Assembly (NCBI RefSeq): GCF_023242315.1
Contig: NZ_JALLIY010000014.1
Span: 124,001-188,000, forward strand
DNA: 64,000 nt
Source of the DNA: Pseudomonas sp. MWU13-2105
GTDB lineage: Bacteria; Pseudomonadota; Gammaproteobacteria; Pseudomonadales; Pseudomonadaceae
Reading direction: 5' to 3'
Shown here piece after piece: positions 26,777-35,588 of the stretch. How positions within the stretch are numbered: the first letter of the stretch is position 1; the number at the start of each line of letters is the position of its first letter. Under the pieces are notes generated by a model. It was given only the letters and a program-made list of their open reading frames with translations. It searched no databases and was not told the origin of the DNA. A program made the translations under genes and the position numbers.

Positions 26777-28141
26777 TCAGGCCGGCAGGTAGAGGCCAAA
26801 GGTATTGATCCCGTCGTGACTGCGCACGAACACATCGCCGCCATGCATCAGCGCGATGGCCTTGACGATTGCCAGCCCCAGTCCGTGGTTGGCGCCGCTG
26901 TTGCTGCGCGAGGCATCGACCCGGTAGAAACGTTCGAACAGCCGGGAAAGATGCTCCGCGGCAATGGCTTCGCCAGGGTTGGACACGGCGATCGCGACTT
27001 GCTCGCCCTGGCGCTCGATACGCACCACGATCACCTGGCCTGGCGCGGTGTGCTGCACCGCATTGCTCAGCAGGTTGATCAGTGCCCGGCGCAGGTGGGC
27101 AATCTCGATCTGTACCTGGGCATCGCCGCTGACCCGCACCTGGACCTGGGCGTCTTCGAGAATGAAATCCAGATAGTCCAGGGTGGTCGCGACCTCGCCG
27201 GCCAGCGAGGTGCTGATCAGCTTGGTGGCCTTGCTGCCCTGGTCGGCACTGGCCAGGAACAGCATGTCGTTGATGATCGAGCGCAGGCGCTCGAGCTCTT
27301 CGAGGTTCGATTGCAGGACCTCGAAATAGTGCTCGGCCGAGCGCCCGCGGGTCAGGGCCACCTGGGTCTGGCCGATCAGGTTGGTCAGCGGCGAGCGCAG
27401 CTCATGGGCGACGTCGGCGTTGAACGATTCCAGTCGCGAATAGGCCTGCTCGACGCGCTCCAGGGTCGAGTTGAAGGAGTTGACGAACTGGCTGAGCTCC
27501 GGTGGTAGCGGCGACAGTTGCAGGCGCCCGGACAGTCGTGGCGGGGCCAGTTTCTGTGCCTCCTCCGAGAGCTTGATCAAGGGCTTCAGGCCGATCCGCG
27601 CGACCCAGTAACCCAACGCGGAAGCCAGGGCGATACCGAGGATGGCCAGGCCGATCAGGGCGATCAGCAGATGGTGCTGGGTCTGCCGGAAGGTTTCGGT
27701 GTCGATGGCGATCAGGAACTTCAGCGCTGGACGCTGTTCCTTGGCCGGCAGGGTGTTGAGCAGCACCTTGAACGGGTAGGCATGCCCGGGCCAGCGCAAG
27801 TCGCGCATGCCCCGAGGGCCTTCGGCGAAGGCACGGATCCGCGCGTCGGGGGCGCCGTACTCGTAGTTCGCATCGCTGCTGACCACCCAGAAGCGAATGC
27901 GCTTGTCCTCTTCGCCCAACTGCTTGAGCTTGGCGCTGACCTTGGCCCAGTGGTCCAGGTTGCCGAAGCGGTTGAGGGACGACTCGAGCACGCTGTAGCG
28001 CGCCTCCAGTTCAGCCTCCGGCAGCAGGCCGAGGCCCTTGTCCACCTGCTGGTACAAGGCCCAGCCGATCACCAGGAACACCAGCAGTGCCACGCCGCTG
28101 AACAGGCCGCTCAGGCGCAGGGCGATGCTGTTAGTCGACAC
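26777..28141 (-). CDS. Heavy-metal-type sensor histidine kinase
   Basis: A 454-residue CopS/CusS-like kinase. A membrane helix at about residues 7-27 is followed by a periplasmic sensing region (about 30-155), a second helix (about 158-180), HAMP, HisKA with the phosphoacceptor in DVAHELRSPLTNL, and an ATPase domain with NLLSNAVQHT and GLGLAIVKAIALMHGG. The start is the GTG at 28141, which overlaps the response regulator end by 11 bases. In gene order it is last after fusion protein, pump and regulator. The order matches, from memory, PA1435-PA1438 of P. aeruginosa, where the pump is called MexMN. Confidence 0.88.
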   Translation of the reverse strand: MSTNSIALRLSGLFSGVALLVFLVIGWALYQQVDKGLGLLPEAELEARYSVLESSLNRFGNLDHWAKVSAKLKQLGEEDKRIRFWVVSSDANYEYGAPDARIRAFAEGPRGMRDLRWPGHAYPFKVLLNTLPAKEQRPALKFLIAIDTETFRQTQHHLLIALIGLAILGIALASALGYWVARIGLKPLIKLSEEAQKLAPPRLSGRLQLSPLPPELSQFVNSFNSTLERVEQAYSRLESFNADVAHELRSPLTNLIGQTQVALTRGRSAEHYFEVLQSNLEELERLRSIINDMLFLASADQGSKATKLISTSLAGEVATTLDYLDFILEDAQVQVRVSGDAQVQIEIAHLRRALINLLSNAVQHTAPGQVIVVRIERQGEQVAIAVSNPGEAIAAEHLSRLFERFYRVDASRSNSGANHGLGLAIVKAIALMHGGDVFVRSHDGINTFGLYLPA

Positions 28142-28811
28142 CGCGACTCTCCAGTACATAACCCATGCCGCGAATGGTGTGCAGCAGTTTCTGTTCGAAC
28201 GGCCCGTCGAGCTTGGCCCGCAGGCGCTTGATCGCGACTTCGACGACGTTGGCGTCGCTGTCGAAATTGATGTCCCAGACCATCTCGGCAATGGCGGTCT
28301 TGGAGAGGATTTCGCCCTGGCGCCGGGCCAGCACGCTGAGCAGCGAGAACTCCTTGGCGGTCAGGTCCAGGCGCACGCCGGCACGGCTGGCCTTGCGGCT
28401 GATCAGGTCGACCCAGAGGTCGGCGACACTGATCTGCACCGGCTCGTGGCCACCGCCGCTGCGCCGGGTCAGGGCCTGCAGGCGGGCCACCAGTTCGAGG
28501 AAGGAAAAGGGTTTGCCCAGGTAGTCGTCGGCGCCCTCGCGCAGGCCGCGAATCCGGTCTTCGACGCGCTCGCGGGCGGTGAGCATGATCACCGGGGTCT
28601 GCTTGCGCGCGCGTAGCGCCTTGAGCACGCCGAAGCCGTCCAGCTCCGGCAGCATCACGTCGAGGATGATCACCGCATAGTCGCTTTCCAGGGCCAGGTG
28701 CAGGCCGCCGACGCCATCGCGGGCGAGGTCCACGGTATAGCCCTGTTCGCTCAGGCCGCGATGCAGGTAATCGGCGGTTTTTTCTTCGTCTTCGATAATC
28801 AGGACGCGCAT
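28131..28811 (-). CDS. OmpR-family response regulator, CopR/CusR type
   Basis: A 226-residue regulator. The receiver domain (1-115) has DEE acidic residues, the phosphoacceptor Asp in VIILDVMLPELDG, and the switch Lys in DDYLGKPFSF. The C-terminal winged helix (about 125-222) has the CopR-like LTAKEFSLLSVLARRQGEILSK and VVEVAIKRLRAKLD. It starts 9 bases after the RND gene and overlaps the kinase gene. It probably binds the TGACA-N4-TGTCA box upstream of the operon. Confidence 0.92.
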   Translation of the reverse strand: MRVLIIEDEEKTADYLHRGLSEQGYTVDLARDGVGGLHLALESDYAVIILDVMLPELDGFGVLKALRARKQTPVIMLTARERVEDRIRGLREGADDYLGKPFSFLELVARLQALTRRSGGGHEPVQISVADLWVDLISRKASRAGVRLDLTAKEFSLLSVLARRQGEILSKTAIAEMVWDINFDSDANVVEVAIKRLRAKLDGPFEQKLLHTIRGMGYVLESRGVD

Positions 28812-28820
28812 GGACCGGTC

Positions 28821-31800
28821 TCAGAGAGTGATCGCCGGCGTGGGCGCCGGGGTTGGCCGATGAAAGAGCCGTTCAAGCCACAAGTATATGACGGGGGTAG
28901 TGAACAGCGTCAGCGCCTGGCTCACCAGCAGGCCGCCGACCACGGCGATCCCCAGGGGCTGGCGCAATTCGGCACCGGTACCGTGGCCGAGCATCAGCGG
29001 CAGGGCGCCGAGCAGGGCGGCCAGGGTGGTCATGATGATCGGCCGGAACCGGGTGATACAGGCCTTGTAGATCGCGTCCTGTGGCGATAGCCCGCCACGC
29101 TGGGCCTCCAGGGCGAAGTCGATCATCAGGATGCCGTTCTTCTTGACGATGCCGATCAGCAGCACCAGGCCGATCAAGGCCATGATCGAGAAGTCCTGGC
29201 CGAGCAGCCACAACATGATCAGCGCGCCGAGACCGGCGGAGGGCAGGGTCGAAATGATCGTCAGCGGGTGCACGAAACTTTCATAGAGCACCCCGAGGAT
29301 GATGTAGACCGCCACCAGTGCCGCGAGGATCAGCCATGGCTGGCTCGCCAGGGAGCTCTGGAAGGCCTGGGCCGCGCCCTGGAAGCTGCCGCTGATGGAC
29401 GCCGGCATGCCGATCTCGTTCTTCGCCTGGTTGAGCTGCAGCACCGCATCGCCCAGGGCCACGCCGGGCGTCAGGTTGAATGACAGGTTGGCGGCCGGGA
29501 ACATGCCGTCGTGGGCGATGGACAATGGACCGCTGGTGGGCACGTCGAAGCGCGCCAGGGCCGAGAGCGGGACCATCTCGCCGGTCAGCGGCGAGCGCAG
29601 GTAGAAGTAGTTCAGGCTTTCGGCCTTGCCGCGCTGGGCGGCATCCAGTTCGAGGATCACGTTGTACTGGTTGGTCTCGGTCTGGTACTCGTTGATCTGG
29701 CGCTGGCCGAAGGCGTCGTAGAGGGCTTCGTCGACGTCGCTGGCGGTCAGGCCGAAACGCGCGGCGGCGCTGCGGTCGATGTTGATATGGGTGATGCTGC
29801 CGCCGGTTTGCAGGTCGTTGGACAGATCTCGAAAGGCCGGATAGGTGCGCAGTTTTTCCGTCAGGCGCTGGGTCCAGGTATTGAGCGTATCGCCGTCATT
29901 GCTCTTGACCACGTACTGATACTGGGCCCGGCTCGGGCCGGAACTGAGGTTGATGTCCTGGCCCGCCCGCAGGTAGAGGACGATGCCGGGAATCTTCATC
30001 AATTGCGGACGAATGCGGTCGATGAATGCACTGGCCGAGACGTCCCGCTGGTCCTGTGGCTTGAGGGCGATCCAGAAGCGGCCGTTGGCGATGGTCTGGT
30101 TGCTGCCTGACACCCCGACCGAGTGGGAGAAGGCCTGCACCGCCGGGTCGGCGGCGACGATCTCGGCCAGGGCCTTGTGCTTGGCCACCATGTCATTGAA
30201 GGAAACGTCGGCGGCGGCCTCGGTGGTGCCGAGGACGAAGCCGGTGTCCTGGATCGGGAAGAAACCCTTGGGAATGAACACGTAGCCGGCGATGGCCAGG
30301 CACAGGGTCACGCAGAACAACCCGAACATGGTTTTCTGGTGCGCCAGTGCGCGCCGCAGGCCACGCTCGTAGACGGCCAGCAGGCGTTCGCCGAAGCCGG
30401 GTTTCGAGTGTTCGTGATGTACTGGCGCGCGCATGAACAGCGCGGCCAGGGTCGGGGCCAGGGTCAGCGAGACCACCACCGAAATCAGGATGGTCGAGGT
30501 CGCGGTCAGGGCGAATTCCTTGAACAGCCGGCCGACCACGCCACCCATGAACAGCAGCGGGATGAACGCGGCGATCAGCGAGAAGCTGATGGATACCACG
30601 GTAAAGCCGATTTCCCCGGCGCCCTTGATTGCCGCTTCACGCATGCCGTCACCGGCCTCGAGATGACGGTGGATGTTTTCCACCACGACAATCGCGTCGT
30701 CGACCACAAAGCCCACGGCGATGACGATCGCTACCAGGGTCAGGTTGTTCAGACTGAAGCCCATCACATACATCAGGGCAAAGCTGGCCACCAGGGACAC
30801 GCCGAGCACCGAAGAAACGATCAGGGTCGCCGACAACTGGCGCAGGAATAGCGCCATTACCGCCACCACCAGCAGGATGGCGATCAGCAGGGTCATTTCC
30901 ACTTCGTGCAGCGAGGCGCGGATGGTCTGGGTCCGGTCGATCAGTACCTTGACCTGCACCGAGGCCGGCAGCATGGCTTCGAGGCCCGGCAGGGCGGCCT
31001 GGATACGGTCCACGGTTTCGACGATGTTGGCCCCCGGTTGGCGGGAGATCACCAGGTTCACCCCGGGTTCGTCACCGGACCAGGCTTGTACATAGGCGTC
31101 CTCGGAACCGCGGATGACCCGGGCGACATCCTTGAGCTGGACCGGTGCGCCATTCTTGTAGGAGACGATCAACTGCTCGTATTCCTCCGGCTGGAACAAC
31201 TGGTCGTTGGTCGACAGCGTGGAGATGCTCGACTTGCCGTACAGCGCGCCCTTGGCCAGGTTGAGGCTGGTCTGCTGGATCGCCTGGCGGATGTCGGCCA
31301 GGGTCAGGCCGATGGCCGCCAGCTTGTCCGCCGAGGCCTGGACCCGGATGGCCGGGCGCTGCTGGCCGGTGATGTTGATCTGGCCGACGCCGTCGATCTG
31401 GCTGAGCTGGCGGGCCAACAGGGTTTCGGCGTAGTCGCTGAGTTCGGTGCCGGGCATCTGGCTGGAGCTGACACTGAGGATCAGCACCGGGCTGTCGGCC
31501 GGGTTGACCTTGCGCCAGGTCGGCAGGGTCGGCATGTCCTTGGGCAGTTTGCCCGAGGCGGTGTTGATCGCCGCCTGGACTTCCTGGGCGGCGGTGTCGA
31601 TGCTTTTACTGAGGGTGAATTGCAGCGTCAGGGTGGTGGTGCCCAGGGCGCTGCTGGAGGTCATCTGGGTCATGCCGGGGATGGCGCTGAATTGCACCTC
31701 CAGCGGCGTGGCAACCGACGACGCCATGGTTTGCGGGCTGGCGCCGGGGAGCTGGGCGGAGACCTGGATGGTCGGGAATTCGGCTTCCGGCAGCGGCGCC

Positions 31801-31916
31801 AGGGGCAGGCGCGGGAAAGCGATCAAACCGAGCAGCACCAGGGCGAAGGTCAGCAGGATGGTCGCCACCGGGTGGTCGATGCACCAGGCCGAAACGCCGC
31901 GACTTTCCTTGATCAT
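28821..31916 (-). CDS. RND multidrug efflux pump, inner membrane subunit (MexN/MdtBC-like)
   Basis: A 1031-residue HAE1-type RND transporter with 12 predicted membrane helices and two large periplasmic loops. The first helix segment is DHPVATILLTFALVLLGLIAFPRLPLAPLPEAEFPTI. The proton relay region in helix 4 reads AIVIAVGFVVDDAIVVVENIHRHLE with the essential Asp pair. The ATG overlaps the fusion protein stop by 4 bases. No outer membrane channel gene is present, so a shared channel such as OprM is likely. Substrates are not deducible from sequence. Confidence 0.9.
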   Translation of the reverse strand: MIKESRGVSAWCIDHPVATILLTFALVLLGLIAFPRLPLAPLPEAEFPTIQVSAQLPGASPQTMASSVATPLEVQFSAIPGMTQMTSSSALGTTTLTLQFTLSKSIDTAAQEVQAAINTASGKLPKDMPTLPTWRKVNPADSPVLILSVSSSQMPGTELSDYAETLLARQLSQIDGVGQINITGQQRPAIRVQASADKLAAIGLTLADIRQAIQQTSLNLAKGALYGKSSISTLSTNDQLFQPEEYEQLIVSYKNGAPVQLKDVARVIRGSEDAYVQAWSGDEPGVNLVISRQPGANIVETVDRIQAALPGLEAMLPASVQVKVLIDRTQTIRASLHEVEMTLLIAILLVVAVMALFLRQLSATLIVSSVLGVSLVASFALMYVMGFSLNNLTLVAIVIAVGFVVDDAIVVVENIHRHLEAGDGMREAAIKGAGEIGFTVVSISFSLIAAFIPLLFMGGVVGRLFKEFALTATSTILISVVVSLTLAPTLAALFMRAPVHHEHSKPGFGERLLAVYERGLRRALAHQKTMFGLFCVTLCLAIAGYVFIPKGFFPIQDTGFVLGTTEAAADVSFNDMVAKHKALAEIVAADPAVQAFSHSVGVSGSNQTIANGRFWIALKPQDQRDVSASAFIDRIRPQLMKIPGIVLYLRAGQDINLSSGPSRAQYQYVVKSNDGDTLNTWTQRLTEKLRTYPAFRDLSNDLQTGGSITHINIDRSAAARFGLTASDVDEALYDAFGQRQINEYQTETNQYNVILELDAAQRGKAESLNYFYLRSPLTGEMVPLSALARFDVPTSGPLSIAHDGMFPAANLSFNLTPGVALGDAVLQLNQAKNEIGMPASISGSFQGAAQAFQSSLASQPWLILAALVAVYIILGVLYESFVHPLTIISTLPSAGLGALIMLWLLGQDFSIMALIGLVLLIGIVKKNGILMIDFALEAQRGGLSPQDAIYKACITRFRPIIMTTLAALLGALPLMLGHGTGAELRQPLGIAVVGGLLVSQALTLFTTPVIYLWLERLFHRPTPAPTPAITL

Positions 31917-33076
31917 GGCTTGGACTCCAGGGTGGCCTGGCGGTCAGCCAGTTTCGCCTGGCCCTGGACTTCGATCCGCGAGTTCGGCTTGAGCCGCGAC
32001 TGACCGTCGCTGACCAGCACATCGCCGGCCTGCACTCCGCTGATGATGTTCAGGTCGCTGTCCTGGTAGGCCATCTGCACCGGTACCACTTCCACGCCGT
32101 TGCCTTTGACCCGATAGACGAAATAGTTGTCCAGGCCACGCTGGACCACCACCGGCGGCACCACCAGGGCGCCGCGCTCCAGGGCGGTCTGGATCTTGAT
32201 GTTCACCAACTGGCCGGGCCAGAGTTTCTGGCCCTTGTTGCTGAATTCGGCCTTGGCCTTGATGGTCCCGGTGCCCGCCGCGACCTGGTTGTCGATCAGG
32301 GTCAGGTGGCCTTCGCCCAGCAGCAGGCCGCTATGCCCGTCGTCGCCGAGGAAGGCGCTGACCGGTGCCGGCAGAGAGCTGGAGAGCAAGCCTTGCAAGG
32401 TCGGCAGCATTTGCTGGGGCAGGGAGAACTCCACGGCGATCGGGTCGATCTGGGTCACCGAGAACAGGCCCTGGGCATCGCTCATGCGCAGGAAGTTGCC
32501 TTCGTCCACGGCACGAATGCCGACTCTGCCTGTGACCGGCGAGCGGATCTGGGTATAGGACAACTGGACCTGGGCCGCGCTAATCGCTGCCTGGTTGCCT
32601 TGGGCGGTGGCCTTCAATTGATTGACCAGCGCTTGTTGCTGGTCGTAGGTCTGCTTGGAAATACCGTTATCGACCGTGAGCAATTTGTAGCGCTTGAGGT
32701 CGACTTCCGCCACCTGCAACTGCGCCTGGCTTTGCGCCAGTTGGGCCTTGGCCTGCGCCAGGCTGGCCTGGATCGAGCGGTCATCGAGGGTTGCCAGCAG
32801 GTCGCCTTCCTTGACCAGTTGCCCTTCCTTGACCAGCAATTTGGTGAGGATGCCGTCGATCTGCGGGCGGATCACCACACTGTGCAACGACAGCACCGAG
32901 CCGATACCGCTGACATAACGCGGCACATCCTGCTGGATCACGCTGACCACCTTGACCGGCACAGTGATGTTGGCGCTGGGCTTGGCCTGGGGCGCGCGGG
33001 TCAGGGTCCAGGTCGCGGCGGCGGCCACGATGACCACCAGGCCAAGGATCAACGCGGTTTTCTTCGGGATACGCAT
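31913..33076 (-). CDS. RND efflux membrane fusion protein (MexM-like)
   Basis: A 387-residue periplasmic adaptor from the ATG at 33076 (MRIPKKTALIL); a TTG 21 bases upstream is possible but has no ribosome site. An N-terminal signal or anchor helix is followed by the lipoyl half-motifs (IRPQIDGILTKLLVKEGQLVKEGDLLATLDD and YTQIRSPVTGRVGIRAVDEGNFL) around a coiled-coil hairpin of about 70 residues, then the beta-barrel domain. It is the first gene of the pump operon and has the regulator-type box about 100 bases upstream. Confidence 0.9.
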   Translation of the reverse strand: MRIPKKTALILGLVVIVAAAATWTLTRAPQAKPSANITVPVKVVSVIQQDVPRYVSGIGSVLSLHSVVIRPQIDGILTKLLVKEGQLVKEGDLLATLDDRSIQASLAQAKAQLAQSQAQLQVAEVDLKRYKLLTVDNGISKQTYDQQQALVNQLKATAQGNQAAISAAQVQLSYTQIRSPVTGRVGIRAVDEGNFLRMSDAQGLFSVTQIDPIAVEFSLPQQMLPTLQGLLSSSLPAPVSAFLGDDGHSGLLLGEGHLTLIDNQVAAGTGTIKAKAEFSNKGQKLWPGQLVNIKIQTALERGALVVPPVVVQRGLDNYFVYRVKGNGVEVVPVQMAYQDSDLNIISGVQAGDVLVSDGQSRLKPNSRIEVQGQAKLADRQATLESKP

Positions 33077-33376
33077 GCTGTCGGGACGCCGGGACAAAGG
33101 GATAGGAAGGTGAATGCTGGCAGAACAGTAGCTCCTTTATAACCCCCCAACCGGGTCAGCAAGGTGACGGCTACCTGACAGGGCTGTCAGAAAACTGTCC
33201 GGTTTATAACACGCCGGGTTATTAAAGCGCCTATCACTTTGGCCGATAAGGTTAAAGAGTCTTATGGACAGAAAAACACTCGTGACATGTCCTACGGATA
33301 ATTCTTTGGTTGCTGGTGGAGTGGCGTTTGCTGATCTTTACTGACTAATACCGGCCCGGCTTTGGGAGTGTTGGAA
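33077..33376. other. Intergenic region between the RND operon and the fimbrial cluster
   Basis: A divergent spacer of 300 bases. It holds the TGACA-N4-TGTCA box and, on the minus strand, an A/T-rich TTATAAA that may be the -10 of the pump operon (33135-33142). The right part has no recognised fimbrial promoter or regulator gene. Confidence 0.6.
33175..33190. promoter_or_regulatory. Probable response-regulator box CTGACA-N4-TGTCAG
   Basis: A perfect six-base inverted repeat with spacer GGGC. The core TGACA-N4-TGTCA matches the half-sites and spacing known for CusR/CopR-type regulators. It lies about 100 bases upstream of the fusion protein gene, whose operon encodes such a regulator. Confidence 0.6.
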
Positions 33377-33691
33377 ATGAACGGAAAGATAGTAAGTCTC
33401 GCTGTGCTGTTGTTGCTGGCGGGCAGTTTCAGCGCGCAAGCGGCGAACAACAGCGGTCAGCTCAGGTTTTCCGGACAGATCGTCGAGTCCGCTTGTGATA
33501 TCGGCCGACAGACCAATAGCCAGGTCGAGCCGGGTAGCCGATTGCTCAAAGTCTCTTCCGGATTGAGCTTGAGTGTCGACACGCTGGCCAATGCCTGTCG
33601 CGATGGGCGAGTGCCGTTCAGCGCGAGTTATCAGGCGCTGGCGTCGAGTGTCGCGCCCCGGCAGGCGGTGGTCATCATCACGTACAACTGA
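33377..33691 (+). CDS. Short fimbrial pilin-like protein
   Basis: A 104-residue secreted protein with a signal peptide ending SAQAA. The mature start NNSGQLRFSGQIVESACDI resembles the pilin start of the next gene (NSGTLNFTGALTNTSCEV). Two cysteines can form the usual pilin disulfide, and the end IITYN matches the pilin C-terminus. At about 83 mature residues it is roughly half a normal pilin, so several strands of the fold must be absent or shortened. It could be a minor subunit, a terminator of fibre growth, or a decaying copy. The reading frame itself is intact. ATG at 33377 with GGAA upstream. Confidence 0.7.
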   Translation: MNGKIVSLAVLLLLAGSFSAQAANNSGQLRFSGQIVESACDIGRQTNSQVEPGSRLLKVSSGLSLSVDTLANACRDGRVPFSASYQALASSVAPRQAVVIITYN

Positions 33692-33701
33692 GTTGTACGT
33701 G
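33679..33701. repeat. Perfect palindrome across the pilin-like stop codon
   Basis: CACGTACAACT (33679-33689) and AGTTGTACGTG (33691-33701) are perfect reverse complements around one G. The stop codon TGA is at 33689-33691. No T tract follows, so it is not a standard terminator. Confidence 0.8.
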
Positions 33702-34106
33702 CGCTCATGCACCCGCGGTCGCCGGTTGCGTGTATAGACGGGCTGTCGGGACGGTAAAAATCCGGCGACCTGCCTGGGGCCGTGGGCCAGGTCCCTGGCG
33801 ACCTCGAACAAACAGTGCGGTGTGCAACTATCGGGCATGGCATCAGATCAATATCAAGGTGCCCGATAGTTATGTTTTAACGATGAGGTATTTCGTTGAA
33901 ATAGTTTGAATATTAAACAGTTGTTGTTCTTTTTTCTTGAGGTTTGGAATGACGCCGAGCTCTGACAGTTGCGGCGTTCTTCTTTCTAAGCGAGTTCTTA
34001 GTTAGTCAGGCGGGAACGGCTTACAGCGTAATGAAATCTTCGGGTCTATAGTGTTTGCCACCCAATTGATGGGTACAAACGAATTAACTCGAAGGATTGT
34101 GTTCGC
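33692..34106. other. Spacer between the two pilin genes, with a long hairpin
   Basis: This 415-base gap has no convincing gene. AACTATCGGGCA at 33826-33837 and TGCCCGATAGTT at 33860-33871 form a perfect 12-base stem with a 22-base loop. The right half (33870-34030) is notably AT-rich and is the likely promoter region of the main pilin. AAGGA before 34107 is its ribosome site. Confidence 0.6.
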
Positions 34107-34664
34107 ATGAAAAAGATCTCTATGACCCTGGCTTTATTGGCGGCGACCCTGGGGGCAGTCACTACCACACACGCAGCCAACAGCGGCACGCTGAATTTTA
34201 CCGGTGCCTTGACCAACACCAGTTGCGAAGTGTCTTCCGGAGGCGGTTCGGCGGATAACATCCCGGTGGACCTGGGGCGGGTGTCTTTTGCCGATATCGG
34301 CAATCGCACCGACTCGCGACTGGGCACCGCGAAAGATATCGACCTGGTGGTGACCTGCCTGCAACCGGCGGCGGAGAACACTGTGCACATGTCATTCCGG
34401 CCTTCGCAAACCGACACCAACGATCCTTACCTGTTGACTACCTCCGGTGCCGCCAAGGGCGTGGGGATCGGCCTGGTGCGTCGCGATAGCGACACCTTCC
34501 TCAATATCCAGGATCCCACCGACACCATTGACGGCGTCCTTCAACCCAGCGGTACCGGCTCACGCGGCGAGCTGGCCCTGAGGGCCGTGTTCGTCAAGAA
34601 CGGCGTAGCCACGGTACCGGGTGCCGCGACGGGCACCGTGCCCTTTGTCCTGACTTATAACTAA
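34107..34664 (+). CDS. Major type 1 fimbrial subunit (chaperone-usher pilin)
   Basis: A 185-residue pilin with a signal peptide (residues 1-24, ending THA). The donor-strand N-terminus ANSGTLNFTGALTNTSCEV carries the first cysteine; its partner is in DLVVTCLQP. The end VPFVLTYN has the penultimate aromatic residue used for chaperone binding. The size and pattern are those of a normal polymerising subunit. It lies upstream of chaperone and usher genes and is followed by a hairpin that may favour its expression over theirs. Confidence 0.88.
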   Translation: MKKISMTLALLAATLGAVTTTHAANSGTLNFTGALTNTSCEVSSGGGSADNIPVDLGRVSFADIGNRTDSRLGTAKDIDLVVTCLQPAAENTVHMSFRPSQTDTNDPYLLTTSGAAKGVGIGLVRRDSDTFLNIQDPTDTIDGVLQPSGTGSRGELALRAVFVKNGVATVPGAATGTVPFVLTYN

Positions 34665-34675
34665 GTGGCTTTCTT

Positions 34676-34706
34676 GAACGGAGCTTTACACCGCTCCGTT
34701 CTTTTC
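34676..34706 (+). terminator. Attenuator-like terminator after the main pilin
   Basis: GAACGGAGC (34676-34684) and GCTCCGTTC (34693-34701) form a perfect 9-base stem with an 8-base loop followed by TTTTCTT. It sits in the 64-base gap before the chaperone gene and could give partial termination, leaving more pilin than assembly protein. Confidence 0.65.
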
Positions 34707-34728
34707 TTCATTGGAATGGGTAGTTCGC

Positions 34729-35463
34729 ATGCGCAACGTTTTTGCTCCGGTGATCGGCATTGTCCTGGCCATGTGGATGGGCGCCGATGCGTGGGCGGGT
34801 ATTGTGTTGAATACGACACGGGTGGTTTATCCGGCGCAAGACAAGGAGGCGGTGCTCAGTGTCCTGAACAATAACTCCTCGAGCATATTGCTGCAGTCCT
34901 GGCTTGAAGCCGATGGGGATGGCGCCCGGGAGTTGCCCTTCGTGGTGGTGCCGCCCCTGGTGCAATTGCCCTCGGGTGGCCGGCAGACGGTGCGGATCAT
35001 CCACTCCGGGGCCGCGATGTCCGGGGACCGCGAGTCACTGTTCTGGTTGAACGTGCAGGAAATTCCCCAGGCCAGCGAGCGGGAAAATGTCCTGCAGATC
35101 GGTATCCGCCAACGTATCAAGCTGTTCTACCGCCCCGAGCGGCTCGCCGGGGATGTTGAGCTGGCGCCCGGGCAACTGCGCTGGAGCCTGCCCCGGAGGG
35201 GCGTACTGAATGTGCTCAACAGCGGTCCCTACCACGTGACGCTGGTGGACATCCAGTTGCTGTCCGGGGGGCGTCGGGTCCTGCAGCAAAAAAGTTCGAT
35301 GCTGGCCCCGGGGCAGTCCGTCGATTATGACCTGCATGAACCCGCCCAGGCGCAGAGCGCCCAGTTGAATTTCAGTGTCATCAACGACCATGGGGCGCTG
35401 GTGCCTTATCGGTTGTCCTCGGGCGGCTGGAGTAAGGGCCAGGCGCAACCGCTGGACAGTTAG
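34729..35463 (+). CDS. Fimbrial periplasmic chaperone (first)
   Basis: A 244-residue PapD-like chaperone from the ATG at 34729. The signal peptide ends ADAWA. The N-terminal Ig-like domain starts IVLNTTRVVYPAQDKEAVLSVLNN, and the G1 region has LFWLNVQEIPQ and the conserved IRQRIKLFYRP. The second domain completes the boomerang fold. It stabilises pilins in the periplasm and delivers them to the usher encoded 125 bases downstream. Confidence 0.92.
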   Translation: MRNVFAPVIGIVLAMWMGADAWAGIVLNTTRVVYPAQDKEAVLSVLNNNSSSILLQSWLEADGDGARELPFVVVPPLVQLPSGGRQTVRIIHSGAAMSGDRESLFWLNVQEIPQASERENVLQIGIRQRIKLFYRPERLAGDVELAPGQLRWSLPRRGVLNVLNSGPYHVTLVDIQLLSGGRRVLQQKSSMLAPGQSVDYDLHEPAQAQSAQLNFSVINDHGALVPYRLSSGGWSKGQAQPLDS

Positions 35464-35588
35464 CCTCTTCGAGCGTCAGCCGATTTTTCTTTCGATGCCG
35501 GGACCCGCGCGCAGGTCAGGGCGTTGTGCGTGCGGAAAAGGAACCCGCCTGGAACACACTTCAAGCACTTGTATTGTGAAGGTTGCAA

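Noticed and set aside
28821..33076. Pump operon as MuxABC or MdtABC
   Set aside because: Only one RND gene is present and no outer membrane channel gene. The order fusion protein, pump, regulator, kinase fits the MexMN-type locus better.
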